64,000 bases of DNA. It comes from Ignelater luminosus (taxonomy: Eukaryota > Arthropoda > Insecta > Coleoptera > Elateridae). Shown here piece by piece: positions 1 to 12,289 of this stretch; the stretch's first letter is position 1; each line of letters opens with the position of its first letter. Made by a program: the position numbers and the translations under genes. The notes beneath the pieces are model-generated. The model searched no databases. It was given only the letters and a program-made list of their open reading frames with translations, and was not told the DNA's origin. The stretch lies in contig VTPC01090428.1 in the NCBI GenBank assembly GCA_011009095.1, forward strand, positions 74,882 through 138,881, given 5' to 3'.

Positions 1-1600
1 GAAAATTTACAGTTGCAGTTAGAAAATTCTCAGTTAAAAAAACTTTTATATTGACCCTTCTGAGCTTTCTCAGACACGTGGAAATGACAATTGGAAGTTT
101 TCAATATCATCTGGTAGAAAGTTTGCAAATGATAACTAAAAGTTTTTAGAAAAACCCCGAAGGGCCAATGTAAGTTTTCTTTTAACTGGAAAGTTCCAGA
201 TGACAAATGAATATTTCGAGATGACAACTCGAAATTTTCAAATAAAAACTGAAAATTTCTATTTGTCATATGAAAATTCCAGTTATCGGAAACTACCCCG
301 TTTTTATCTGACAGCTTGAGGCTGTTATATAGAATTTTTTAGTTACCATTTTTGAAACTTCCGATTAGAAAACATTAGAAATATAGTTATTATTTCCACC
401 TATTATCTGGAGATTTTCAGTTGTTATTTGGAAATATCCAGTTATCAGTTGCTAATTAGTAGTTGTCATCTGAAAATTTCCAGTTACAAGAAAATTCACA
501 CTGGCCCATAGGAGCTTCCATAAGTAATTTCCAATTGTTATCTTGAAATTCCCAGTTATCAATTGGAAACTTCCTCGTTCCATCTGGATTTTTTTTATTC
601 AAAAAAATTTTTAATTGGACCTTTGGGGCCTTCGTAGATAACTGGGAATGACAATTGGAAATTTCCACTTTCCATCTGGAAATTCCCAGTTAGAAAATTT
701 GCATTTGGTCCTTCGGGGTTTTTGTAGGTACCTGGAAATGACAATTGGGAATTTGTTCTTCCCATCTGGAAATTTTCAGTTAAAAAATTCTACATTAGCC
801 CTTGAGGGTTTTTGTTGATAACTGTAAATGACAATTGAAAATTTGCTTTTCGAATCTGGAAATTTCCAGTTAGAAAACTGTAGATTGGCCCTTTGTGGCT
901 TTTGTAGATGGCTGGAAATGGCAATTGAAAATTTCCTCTTCCTATCTAGAAATTCCCAGTTAAAAAATTTTACATTGACCTTTCGGGGCTTTCCTAAAGA
1001 GCTAGAGATGGGAATGCAATCAAATTAAATTGTAAATCCCCAGATGATATTTCTTAATATAAAGTATTGAAATGGCAGCTGGATATTTCCAGATAACAAC
1101 TAGAAGTCAGATCAGAACGGGGCATTTCCAGATAACAAACTGAAATCTCCATTTGACAAGTGAAGATTTTCAGTTATCATTTGGAAATTTGCAGTTGTTT
1201 CCATTTGGAGATTTCTATGAAAACCATGAAGCACAAATAAAGATTTTTTTACTTTGAAATTTCAGATGACAACTAAAGATTTCCTAATAAAAACTGAAAA
1301 TTTTTACATTTTCTTTTTCCTGGGATTTTCAAATGGCAATTGCTATTTTCTAGTTGTCATCTGGAAATTCCCAATTATCTAGTAGAAATCTTTATTGTCG
1401 CTTCTGTACTTTGGTACTTATCATCTGAACATTTTCACTTGTCATTTGGAGATTTTGAATTGCTATCTGGAAATGTCCAATTGTCAGTTGAAGATTTCCG
1501 CTTGACAACTGAAAAGTTACAGTTAACAAATACTTTACATTGTCCTTTCAGGGTTTTCGTACAAGTCAATTTTCCGAAATTTGGAAATTTCCTGTAGGTG
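1..1600. repeat. AT-rich minisatellite region
   Basis: The whole stretch is built from variants of a few short blocks: a dyad close to AACTGGAAATTTCCAGTT, a block like TGACAATTGGAAATTT, and a block like TTGGCCCTTCGGGGCTTTTGTAG. Most blocks read forward. At about 152-175 the GGCCCTTCGGGG block is present in reverse complement, so the array contains inverted units. Short open frames inside it are by-products of the repeat and have no protein character. A trailing degenerate unit is visible near 1535-1560. No gene is supported. Confidence 0.85.
575..1030 (+). repeat. Core of minisatellite, exact 90-bp period
   Basis: The block CTTTGGGGCC/CTTCGGGGTT/CTTGAGGGTT/CTTTGTGGCT/TTTCGGGGCT starts at 621, 711, 801, 891 and 981, five copies exactly 90 bp apart. 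Between these copies the remaining parts of the unit (TGACAATTGRAAATTT, then CTGGAAATTCCCAGTTA) stay in register. Point divergence between units is substantial but no indel has accumulated in this part, unlike the flanking degenerate region. Confidence 0.9.
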
Positions 1601-4600
1601 AGTGTACAGTCAATGACTCACTGCAAAAACTTGCCAATTATTGTTAACACAGAAGCAATACCCAATAGTGCACATAAGAGCTCCACAATTCGTGGTCCCC
1701 CAACCTTTAAGTCCGAGGTAAACTCTCATATGCTCTTGCTAGCGTTGCTATTCCATTGAGTTGAAGGGCCTCCCTTAAAGAAAACTTGCAAAGGGGGCGT
1801 CCTAGGACTCTTAGTTCGCCACTTAGATGGAATTCAAAATAAAAATAAAGTACAACCCAAATCAACAGATTTTTACTCCTGCAGAATTTTCCGATACCAA
1901 ACGCCAAAAAGAAAAAATAGAAAAAATTCCATAAATTCCGTAAAATATGTATCTATTAGGCAAATATGCATTTAGATGCAAAATAAATATTTCTACAGCA
2001 ACAAAATATGCAAATGCATATAAATCCGGTCTTTAGTTATCACTTATTAATTATGTACTTTACATTTAAAAAAATGGATTTTTGACCCATAGTAAGTGAG
2101 AGTAATAGAATGGATCGAGCTAATTGAAAACGTGTACTAGAGTTGGGTTATATAAAAAAATATGTAATTTTAATGGAAATTTCAATATGCTAATCTATCA
2201 TGTTACAAAAATTATTATTGTATCGTATAACGTTTCACTTAGCTGTTAATTAAATTCAGCCATTTTTGGCTTAATACGTACCATAAATCTTCAATCAGCT
2301 TAGAAATGTAAATGCTTTTATTACGAGAAGTACTCAACACGTTTGCCTTTACATTATATTAACTATTAAATTATATAAATGGATAATCATGTGTTAATTA
2401 ATTCAAGTATGTGTTTAACATAGTCTTAGTTAATTGATACTTCAAAGTTAACTAACATAAGTTTTGTTTGAAGCTGAATAATTAATTTTTTTCTTTTCGA
2501 TGCTTTAATAGATTAAATAAACATTTAATGTCCAATGGTTATTAAATGAATGATCGTTCATTTATCCAATTTATTACAGAAACGTTTCCTTTGAATATAG
2601 ACGTGCTGATTAATGTGTGGAAAGGTTAATGCTGTATCTCATATAAATGACTGACACAATCTCTCTAGAGAATTTAATAGAGCAGATACCATTTGATATG
2701 GCAAAATGCTAATTGTAACATAAACCGTACACAAAAACTCACTTTAGAAACTTGATTCTATAATTCCGTAACTAATCATAAAACGAAACACAAAATCTCT
2801 CCACCCTCACGTTAGAAACTATGCAGAATTAAACGTGATTTAGTATTTTGTTAAATTGGAACTAACGCCGCTGAACATAACAGTAAACTACTAAACCTCT
2901 TTAGTATTACCTAGGAATATAGAGGATCACAGAATTAATTTACAAGCTAAGACTATCTAATACATATTTATTGAAAACTTGAAAGTTTATTTGAACGGCA
3001 AGAAATCATTTTCTGAAATTACGATGTTTGCAAATCATAAAAAGAATATTGTATCCCAAAAAGTGTTCAAAATATAAGAAGATTTTAAAAATGAAAATGT
3101 TTTCCGGAACATTAAGTTATCGAAAGTTCATAAAGAGCTTAAATTTGGCCTTAAATCTTTTCTTCTTCCGTAACACCAAAAGCCTCAGTTTGTATATAGT
3201 ATATAATTATATGGCTTACATAATTTGTTAGGGTCTTAAATATAAACCTAAAGAAAAAGATTAAATGGTTAAATTATATTCTCCCAAGGTTGTTCGAAAG
3301 CCGTATAAGAAATTGTGTTTTTGCTGAAAGAATCATATTATCCGATTTGTTAAATTGAATTTTTTTCAATAAAATATATAAAAATATTTTTTAATAAATG
3401 ATTACAGAGAAATGCACGTTTTATATACGAAAACGTCGCAAAATCGAACGCAAAATAATTTATATTTCCTTTTAGATGGAGTTTGATATTTTCCCTTTTC
3501 ACATGAAAGTGCTTGTTTGAAACTTCGTTAAAAGACTAAAGTTTTCTGAGTGTGTGATGTTTCCTGGGAAAATTTTCTTGCCCCTTTTAATGTACGAGTT
3601 GAGACCAACAGGTATGCATGCTTGAGGGAAGACGGTCGTAATTAAATTTTTATGCCGAGAACAATAAGCATGAGCATGAGACGATGAGGATGGGTTTGCG
3701 CAGAGAATTTTTTGTAATTTGTTTGGAGACTAGCGTCAGTGTTAAATGTTGTTTGAAATTCGAGTTTATGATATCTTTCCTGTGGTGGCATTAATTGAGC
3801 CTCTCTCGGTACAAAAAGTGAGAAAGCAACGAAACAAAACTATCAACTTCTTAGGTTTCAAAGCGGTGAGTTATATTTATCCTTGCGGCATGCAACTTTT
3901 AATTATATACACATTTAGTGTACTTGATCCAATTAATCGCTCATTTTAAGCTTTACTCGTCCTTACTTTGACTTATAATGGAAAATTTATGATTGGATTC
4001 ACAAATTAATCAAGAGATTGCCTTTCTAATATTAATTATCATTAAATTTCTTACGGAACTGTTCCTTTTAGTGACACTCAACTTGTAATAATTGGAGTCG
4101 AATTACTTTCGACACTAATTTCGCGTTAAAAGTTAGGTAAAAACGTTTTATTTTCGGATGCTTCCTTCCAACTAACTAGAACGTCTTCGCACTAATCTTT
4201 TAAAGAGTAAAAGGAATATAATTATCCCTTGTAGCTTATTTAAGGAATTAAAGCTGCCGGGATCAATAAATGATTACCTTACCCTCCTGAGCTATTAGTG
4301 GAACGCGGGGAAAAGCGACTAGGTCGACTTTATTGTATTCCAAATGTTTATTTGCTTCGGCACGAGCAATCGTTTGGAATGTAAGGATGAGATCCATAGG
4401 CCATTCAACACTCCCTAGTATCCCCACATTTCTAATTTACATTTTTTGTCCTGATACGATATCACGACATTCAGAATTATACCATAAAAAATTTATCTCA
4501 CTTCATTTACATACGAATTAGGTTTTTAAGAAAGATTTATAGATAAAATAAAAACTAAGAATACAAAATGCTCGTCTATTTTCAGGATTTTCATGCTATA

Positions 4601-6470
4601 AATTATGAATTGATCGAAGAACTGTATAGGAGATTAATAGGTAGGCTATCTCAACCAGATGTTTGGTTGGTAATACAATCAGGTGGGATCGTTTACACCC
4701 TCAAGCTGGTTTGACACTGTATAACAGTAGGTAATCAAACCAGTGACCTCGGTTTTGATATCTTGAGGCGGTTTGGGATTTCGCTTTTGCTGTACGACAA
4801 AAAGGATATCCAATTTATTGCACGGCGAATATGTGTTTATTGAAAAAAATATTACAAGAATAGTTTTAACATATAACTGGAAGAGAAAAAAAATGAAAAG
4901 TTACATACGAAATTGCTTATTAATCAAGAAAATTGAAGATAAAATGTTTTGAAACCCGTATGCAGCACTTGTTACTTCTTTCTAATTAAATCTTTGCATT
5001 CCAGAATTCTTCATTAATTAAATGTTTCTACTGATAATTAATTATTAAGGGCATTTTTCAATAGAATTTGGTCCAAACCAAGAGTGAACATTAAAGCTTG
5101 ACAACGGGCAAGGTCAAAACTTCTTTAAGCTGTGCTCGGTCAACAAGAGAAAAGATATGTCGCAGTAAGTGTTAATTTCTTTTTTGCAACGTAGGAAAAT
5201 GTAACAATGACTTGTTTTGAAAATGTTTTTTTGTCATAAATGAAGCTGCAACCCTTAACCTAGTAGCTATAAATTAAAATCATTAAGACACATTAATAAG
5301 TAATGAATCTACTAAGAAATAAAAATAATCCGATTGTTTATGTAGTATAGATGAAAATCAATAATTTTATTATAGTTCAGAAACTCATTAGAACTTTAGG
5401 GACGTGCAAAGCCTGACCGCAATTGTTCATTGAAGCATTTTTTTACCATCGTGTGGTCATTTCTCGAGCAGTTGCAGATTGCAAGATTTCTTTGAAGATA
5501 ACATTGTACACATGAACTCAACCTTAAACGCATTAGTAAAATGGTTCATTTGGTGGTCAACTAATATCAGATCTGTCAGAAAGGTATGCGCTTTTGCTGG
5601 GTTCTGTATACTAACATAAATAACATGTGCAGTGAGCCCTGTGCACATTTCCGCACAAAAGTGCGTTCATAAAAATGCTAAGAGTTCAAACTGTCTAGCT
5701 GATCTACTAGCGTCGCATCATGATTTCTAACCTCAGGTCGAAAATTACAGATCCTGCTGCTCAAACAATCTCTTTGCTGCTTTTTTCTTCAATAGAAAAT
5801 ATATATTTCAAAAGAAGAAATTACCGTATTACTAGATTATAGAGCAAAGTTCAGGTATAAACTGCTCTTCCGCTTAATCCTAAGAAAACATATTGTAACT
5901 ACCAAAAGGATTCTGCACGTGCGTCAACATGAACGGAACATGGCGATTCTCATGTGGACGACCTCTTAGTAGAGGTTTGCGTTTAATTATGACTGCTTGT
6001 TCTTTGCTTTGAAAACAAAACAGTGCCCATTTATTTATAAGATTTAATTAGTTTTCCACATATGGTTGATAGCAATGATGAAGTGCAGTTTGAGATTTTG
6101 ACATGATATTGATATAGCAGCTGTATAAGCAGCCTCAATGGCCGTTTAGTTTCCTACTACGTCCAATTCACCAAAAACACGGCTTTATGGGCAAAGTTTT
6201 GAAACTCTCTCCAAGTATCAAAAATTCTGGTGTCTGAAACTATAGGATTTGCACCTCCAGTTTTCGCCATCATTCAAATACCTACAGATCATTCTCACTT
6301 CCATGTTGAGAAGGAGTGATGAGCTGAAGCGCTGCCTGGACATTGTTTGCTCTCTAGAATCTGTAAAACCTTCATGAAACCTGTGATCGATTACCAAATC
6401 ACAGTTTTCGCCATAGTGCTGCCATAAAGCAAAGAAGATACTGACGGAAAAAGAAAATTCTCCTCCTAAA
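1601..6470. other. AT-rich stretch without recognisable gene
   Basis: I see no coding region, RNA gene or element with recognisable termini. The short open frames (for example 3028-3231, 3746-3949, 5457-5648 on the minus strand) have biased AT-driven composition and no family resemblance. Base composition is strongly A+T-rich apart from a mildly more balanced section around 5.9-6.5 kb. Confidence 0.6.
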
Positions 6471-6990
6471 GCGCTTCTACGCTTTGGGTGAAGTATACGA
6501 CCGGGTACGACTCTCTCCTATAGATGCGCACCTGCAATTCATGATGAGTCAATAAGAGAGCAAGGCAGCAGAGCGAAATAAAAACACGTTGTCGAAATCC
6601 TCAGAAGCTCGTCTGCACTTCTGCACAAAAAATTCTGAAAGAAACTCAAGCATCCGTTCTCCGTTCTCATGAGACGTGCAGAAATCCTCGCTTTCAAGTT
6701 GGGAAATATCCTCCTTGACACCCCCCTTAAACACAGATAAAGACCTCTTCCACTCCCTTCCACAAAACGACAGGGCGAGGTAGTTAGCGGTCCTCGCGCT
6801 ACGGTCGCATTGGAAAGTCCAGGGCTGACTATTCCCATTAAGGTTTTACCGTGGCCGTGGTTTACCTTAGTGGTTACAACACAAATAACATAACATCCAG
6901 TTTCTTCCCCACTCCAACAATTAGGAACTGCTAACCACCACAACATTATACTAGCGTGCAACTACCGGATATTTAGAGCACACAGGACGG
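6471..6990 (-). other. Unrecognised ORF in a G+C-richer patch
   Basis: A 140-codon open frame occupies 6539-6961 on the minus strand, in a patch clearly richer in G+C than its surroundings. The translation includes a tract beginning KTLMGIVSPGLSNATVAR and a Cys/Trp-rich N-terminus. I do not recognise a domain. The patch may be part of a repeat or an old untranslated region, since the amino-acid pattern is not typical of a globular protein and no neighbouring exon is visible. Not enough evidence to call it a gene. Confidence 0.2.
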
Positions 6991-7730
6991 GTACGAACTG
7001 CATCGAACTCTACGACGCACAACCTCTAAATTACCTGCCATCATGACCGAAGAAAAATAATATACCCCCTACGAGAAAGTTCTCGCAGTACTTCTCAAAT
7101 CCGACGTAGACGCTTCAGTTCTCATACTGACACACTAAATGGTTTTTGGCTGTTTTTAGACGCATTGCACTGCTAATGACTCTTGGGTCTGCGTAAAGTG
7201 TTTAAGGTTCCATTTGCTTTGATATTGACAGAAAACGTATCAAAAAATCTTATAGTTACAATAACTAAGGGACAGGAGCTTGTCGGTATTCAGGTGGAAA
7301 GTATCTGCCTCGAAACACGAGGCCAATGACGGGCTAGTTCGGAAGGTTCATATAACCAGCTTTGATCCCATTTTTTCAGTGGGTTCTAAAAAGGACAGTA
7401 TTGATTTACTACGTGGCATACTCGATACCATAATTCTATAATGAAGTTTTTAAAGATAGATCAGAGACAGTCTATCCTCGTTTTTACAACAGGTCTTAAA
7501 GCAAATTGAATGCTCTTTCAAAGTCAGTTTGGAATTGAATCAGCCCCTTACTTGTATAAATTAAACAACACGATTCTAAGATAATTCCGTCTTAGGCTTA
7601 ATCAGCAGAAATGCACATCTAACGTTTTCTGTGGGGTAAAATTATCGGCAAGGCTGTTGATCGCATGTTTGTATCTGTATCAGCAAAATATAAAGATTAT
7701 CAATTGACAATAAAAGTGAAACCTTGTAGG
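6991..7730. other. No feature seen
   Basis: No recognisable coding, RNA or repeat feature. The last part (7180-7400) has scattered words that may be very degenerate relatives of the satellite at 25-29 kb, but the match is too weak to call. Confidence 0.5.
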
Positions 7731-7734
7731 AAGG

Positions 7735-7910
7735 CGCAAACTGATCCGTGTTTGTATCTAATTATCTTAGAAAGTTAATAGAGTGAGATACCCTATCTAT
7801 AACCAACACGGTATGCCTTAAAGAGAATGGCTCTACCCCTATTTACAATGAGCTCTCTTAAGAAGGTTAATGAAAGGCGTTACCCGACATAAGGTTATCG
7901 CAGGTGATCC
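7735..7910 (+). repeat. Dispersed copy of the 25-29 kb satellite unit
   Basis: This stretch carries words diagnostic of the large array further on: GTGTTTGTATCTAATTATCTTAGAAAGTTAATAGAG, then GAGCTCTCTTAAGAAGGTTAATG followed by CCCGAC and TATCGCAGGTGATCC (split here for length: the key words are AGCTCTCTTA, GAAGGTTAATG and TCGCAGGTG). It shows that the satellite family also exists outside its main array, about 17 kb away. Confidence 0.65.
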
Positions 7911-8299
7911 ACTTTGTTTTAACTAGTTTTAGACAGTTCACCTTGCTTTATTCTTTTCCATCAAAACTTTTTTTGGTTTCAACTCTTCTTTGCTTCAGGC
8001 CCCGATGCTATTAGGAAACAAGGACTAGGGAGCTTTATTTCTTTTATTCCTTTGTATTCATCACTCTTCAAGAAAGTGTTAAATAAACCGCAATTAACAA
8101 CCGTAGATACAAAGGTCCGCAGGGGTAGCCCGGGATACGTAACCTGGGGGCTTGCCTTGATAGGCCGGACTGCGAGGAGGAAACCTTTATTAAAAAAACT
8201 GACATGGAAGCTGATAAAGCCTCTGGGGATACATGGCAAGCTCCAGAGTATAAAAGCCTTCCCTCCGGAATAAGTGCAACCCGGGGACCACATATTCGT

Positions 8300-9290
8300 T
8301 TCTAATTGTGCGAAAAGTGGATGAATCAATTAAGAAATATTCGGATGAAGATGACAGAAGTGTACGGGAAAATGACAAAATCTTTGAAAGCGAGTCGTCA
8401 AGACAAATGGACATATTGAATGAAACTACCGAATATGAGGTCTTTGGAGGTAGCGAATTGCTTGAACGATCGCCTCAAGGCAGTAGGTAGTAGGGATACG
8501 AAAAACAGAGAGAAAGAAAAAGTAGCTACAACAGGCGTAGAAAACGCAGAAAGAGGAAACAGAGAAAGAACAAAAACGGATGTGACTGGATGGCTTAAAC
8601 ATCAAACTCCTAAAGGACAGGTGTGGGCAGTCCAACCAAGCAAAAAGAGAAAAATTAAAATGTCCTTGACCGAGATTAAAATCAGAGAAGTAAGCGCGAA
8701 GATAATAAAAGTAACAGCTACACCAGCAAGCTTAGAGAAAATTAGCAGATTCAGAAACCTATTGGAAAAAATGAATAAAGTCTCAGATAGCCTTACTAAA
8801 TTACTTAACGAAAATGTAAACACAAAAAGACTAGTTGATTAAGTAAATCAGAAAAAGATACAAGATACGGAAGAGACTAGACAAGATTAGAACGATAGGT
8901 AATGATAAAACTTATTATGACACGGGAATGCAGACAGAGACAAAGCATATATAAACAGAGGCATTCAAACTAGAGAAGTAAAAGGAAAGAAGCTCACGGA
9001 AGAAAAAAGGAAATCAGGGAAAATACAAGAAATTAATAAATTACTGGCTGGAGAAAGAAAATATTAAGACATTCAAGCAAGTCTGGATGACGAGTGGCGG
9101 GAAGAAGTATTTGTAAATGTTCAAAAAGAAATGAACAACCCAACAGTGGAGAAACCAGACTGTGACATATTAATAATATATAAGGAAGACCGAAAGGAAG
9201 ATTAGAGACTATGTAAAGCCGTATGCAACAAATTTCCAGAGCTGAAAACTGAACATATAGTAATAGATGCAAAAAACTAAAGGTGAACCC
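8300..9290 (+). pseudogene. LINE 1 ORF1 remnant
   Basis: The translation, spread over several frames, is Lys/Glu-rich and coiled-coil-like (for example 8420-8842, 140 codons, with a heptad-like region LEKMNKVSDSLTKLLNE near its end). Around 9085-9250 a segment reads EWREEVFVNVQKEMNNPTVE then DCDILIIYKED and later KFPELKTEHIVIDAKN, the style of insect LINE ORF1 products that precede an endonuclease ORF. No zinc knuckle is visible. Function by family: RNA-binding protein of the retrotransposon particle. Several stops break it. Confidence 0.6.
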
Positions 9291-9353
9291 TGAGGTGGGA
9301 TCCAAAATTATGACGACTAAGGCAATGAATAAGAATAACGATTTGAGCAAAGT

Positions 9354-10120
9354 ATGAGAACTAAAACATATGTAAGCAACGGACATATCAACAGCGTAAA
9401 TGAACAGTTGGGCGACAAACAGTGCGATTGTGAAGTGAAGATAGTACAGGAGTTTGAAAGAACGAATATAATGCTGCTGGGTCTGACAGAAACGAGAAAG
9501 AAGGGGAAAAGACAGGTAGAAATGGAGAATGGCTATTTAATGTTACACTGTGAAGTTAATGTAGAACAACGGGCACAAGCAGGTGTAGCAGTAACGACTA
9601 ATCTTAATTCAAATGCAATTACACCAGGGGCAGAAATATACGATAACAGTAGCATATGGGCCAAATGACAATGAAAAAGATGAAGCAAAACAGAAATTCT
9701 GGGAAGAATTGCAACAACAGAGTAATGAGGCTGAAGATTTGATTATACTAAGCGATTTGAGTGGCAAAGTGGGAAAAGATCAAAATAGTAGCAGTGGCAG
9801 TCTGGTAGGAAGACTTGCGGTAAACACACTCAATGATAATGGAAAGAGAATCATTGATTTCTGCAACCTAAACAGTCTGGTGGTAGTAAATACCTTTCTT
9901 CAACAAGGAGATCCACAAGTCCACAAGAGTGATGATGAGCAGAAATGAGAAGTCAATGATCGACCTGATTTTGGCCAGAACTACAATGTTAAGAAATGTG
10001 AAGGATATGAGAGTCGGACGGAGGGCAGAGGTAGGATCGGGCCACTTTCTTGTTGAGATGAAAATGAAGACAGGCTTGAAAACAAACAGTAAATGTGAGG
10101 TTATATGCGAAGAGTTTATC
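9354..10120 (+). pseudogene. LINE 1 endonuclease domain remnant
   Basis: Apurinic-type endonuclease, the enzyme that nicks the target site. Visible motifs in order: LGLTETRKKGKRQ (9475), GVAVTTNLNSNA (9580), VAYGPNDNEKDEAKQKFWEEL (9650), LIILSDLSGKVG (about 9740; the family has GD.N.(K/R)VG, so the Asn is replaced by Ser), DNGKRIIDFCNLN (about 9835), SRNEKSMIDLILA (9935, the family's conserved S-I-D-Y block) and GSGHFLVEMK (10035; the catalytic SDH is changed to SGH). The domain is cut by frame changes near 9660 and 9940. Altered catalytic residues confirm that it is dead. Confidence 0.8.
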
Positions 10121-10689
10121 CACATAGGAAACTATAAACTGCCGAACGAAGAAACGGGACTGAAATACCAAGAAGAATGCGACCTGAAATTTGCACAGAG
10201 GCATGTTAGGAGTGTAGGAGAAGACATAGAAAACATGAAGAAATTTCAAAATAACGATAACAGAAGCAGCTGTGAAAGTGTGTCTGGGCTGACTAGATAT
10301 ACAAATAAAAAGAAAACTAACACAGTGGTGGAACGAAGAATTCAAAAACTTGGTGAAACAGAAAAAGAAGAGTTGGAAAGATTACCTGCACAAAATAAAT
10401 AACAAAAGCTATAAAATATATAAAGAAAACAGAATGAGAATAAAAGATAAAGTGAAGGAGGCCAAACGGAAAAGCTGAGAGAATTTAGAAATGCAAGAAC
10501 AGGGCAACTCAAAAATGCAATATAGAACACTGAAGAGCCTGAGGTAAAATCAAGACAGCAAATAAGGACACAATTCGATCAAGGATAAAGATGGCAAAAC
10601 TATAAACAAGCCTAGAAAAGATCAAAGAGAAATGGTTTGAATACTTCAGTGAATTGCTGGCAGGGTGAGAGAACGGAAGTGGGGAGCAC

Positions 10690-12110
10690 AATATAAACAA
10701 AATAAAAACATCACGTATGAGAAAGTGACAAAAACATTGCAGTGTCTGAAAAATGGAAAATCTGCAGGAGAAGATGGGATTATCCGAGATGCTTAAACAT
10801 ATGGGACAGGAAGGAACTAGGCGACTACACGAATTATTAGTGAAGGTTTAGAAAAAGAATTGCTGCAAGTCTGCAATAATTATATACCAAAAAAAAGGGG
10901 AAGAACATGACATGTAGCAACCACAGAGCCATTTCCCTATTAAATGCAGTTTGCAAAATATATAAGGAAATTCTTGAAAACAGACTAATTGTAAGACCGT
11001 AAATACCATAAAATCAAAGATCCACAAAAATCAAGGATGAGGAACACAAGGCTGGATATTCTGTATGCGACAGATAAGCGAGAGAGTAATTATAGAAGAT
11101 AAAGTATACATGTGTGCGATCGACATGTAAAAAGCTTTTGATACGTTGCACAGAGAGCGAATTTGGAGTTGTGTTACAGCAGGATTGCAGAAAGCTATTC
11201 AAGATTTATATAGAAACGCGGCAAATATGGTTAGAACAAGAGCAGGAAAGATCAAGAAGTTTTTTACCAAAAATGGAATCAGGCAAGGTGGAATCTTGAG
11301 CCCACCACTCTTCATAATGGTCTTGGACCAAATGGCAAGGAAGGCAAACAAAAATAATAAGGGTTTCCAGATGGGCGGGAGAAAGCTACATCACATAACG
11401 ATAAAAGAACTTTTATACGCAGACGTCTGCTGCTGTTTGCGTCAAGTACCAATGAACTACAGAAGATGGAGTGCTGTTATGCAAAAGTACGGTATGAAAA
11501 TAAACACAACGAAAACGAAGGTAATGGTGCTCAAGAAAATACGAGAGCATAAACCTACTTAACGGACAAAAGGCAAAGCAAGTTTGGGAGCACTGTTCGA
11601 GTGTAAAGGAGATGTTGAGTGTAATGTACAGAACAGACTGGGAAATGTAACTAAAATGCTCTATACGCTGAGATCATCCTTTTTTAAGAAGAAAGAAGTG
11701 ATCAAAGCTACAAAAGTCAAGATATGCAAGACAGTGTTAGTGCCACTTTTAGTCTATGGGTGTGAATCCTGGGTTCTGAAAGAGAAAGTAAAATAAAAAA
11801 TTCAAGCCGCGGAAATGCGAGTGTTGAGGTGCATAGAAGGGGTGTACAGGAGTGACAAAATCAGAAAAAGTGACATATGAGAAAAGCTAAAAGTGACGCC
11901 ATTAGTTAAAATTATAGAATAGGGACAGTTATGGTGGTTTGGACGTCTGGTGCGGATAGAGCAGAACAATTTAGTGAGAGCGATTTGGGAGTCAAGTTCA
12001 GATAAGAAGAGAAGAAGAGCCAGACCCAGGACAACATGGAATACAGCAATTGGTAAGCTGCTCCAGTCAAGAGCAATAAGACATTACCTCGACACTGAAG
12101 AAGCGGGTAA
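10690..12110 (+). pseudogene. LINE 1 reverse transcriptase and C-terminal region remnant
   Basis: Fragments in order: TKTLQCLKNGKSAGEDGI (10735, RT motif with K-A-x-G-x-D-G), YKKKG-like and HRAISLLNAVCKIYKE (about 10900-10975), AIDMxKAFDTLHRERIW (about 11118), GIRQGGILSPPLFIMVLDQ (11275), LLYADVCCC (11408; catalytic YADD altered), YGMKINTTKTKVMVL (11495) and the C-terminal stretch LGALFECKGDVECNVQNRLG, YGCESWVLKEKVK (11755-11795), IQAAEMRVLRCIEGVYRSDKIR. This C-terminal layout without RNase H is typical of several insect APE LINEs. At least five stops or frame changes interrupt it. Confidence 0.85.
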
Positions 12111-12289
12111 CTAAGTAAGTAAATAATAGACGAAACTAGTATAAGAGCAAAACAAAATCAAATCAAAAGAGAAGAGCACGTATTCACAGTATGAGTTAAA
12201 AAAACCAAACGAAGAAACTGAGGAAGGGGTATATGATGTGCTAAATAATGTGCGGGAAATTGCAGAGTAACAACGAAGGCAAACCCTGG

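Larger units (their letters stand above)
8080..12120 (+). mobile_element. Near full-length, broken non-LTR retrotransposon (LINE 1)
   Basis: Reading 5' to 3' there is a G+C-richer leader (about 8080-8290), an A-rich ORF1-like region (8300-9290), an apurinic-type endonuclease (9354-10120), a reverse transcriptase (10690-11560) and a C-terminal region (11584-12110). The end is marked by the short tandem string GTAAGTAAGTAAATAATA at about 12112, as in LINEs with microsatellite tails. There is no RNase H domain. Multiple stops and frame changes mean it is inactive. The domain order and C-terminal motifs suit an RTE-like or related APE-type LINE. I leave the clade open. A second LINE fragment follows directly. 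Confidence 0.85.

Noticed and set aside
1340-1597. 85-codon plus-strand frame
   Set aside because: It lies wholly in degenerate minisatellite units and its sequence is a translation of the repeat words.
6539-6961. 140-codon minus-strand frame as a protein-coding gene
   Set aside because: No domain, no neighbouring exons, no splice signals; kept only as an unrecognised ORF in a compositional patch.
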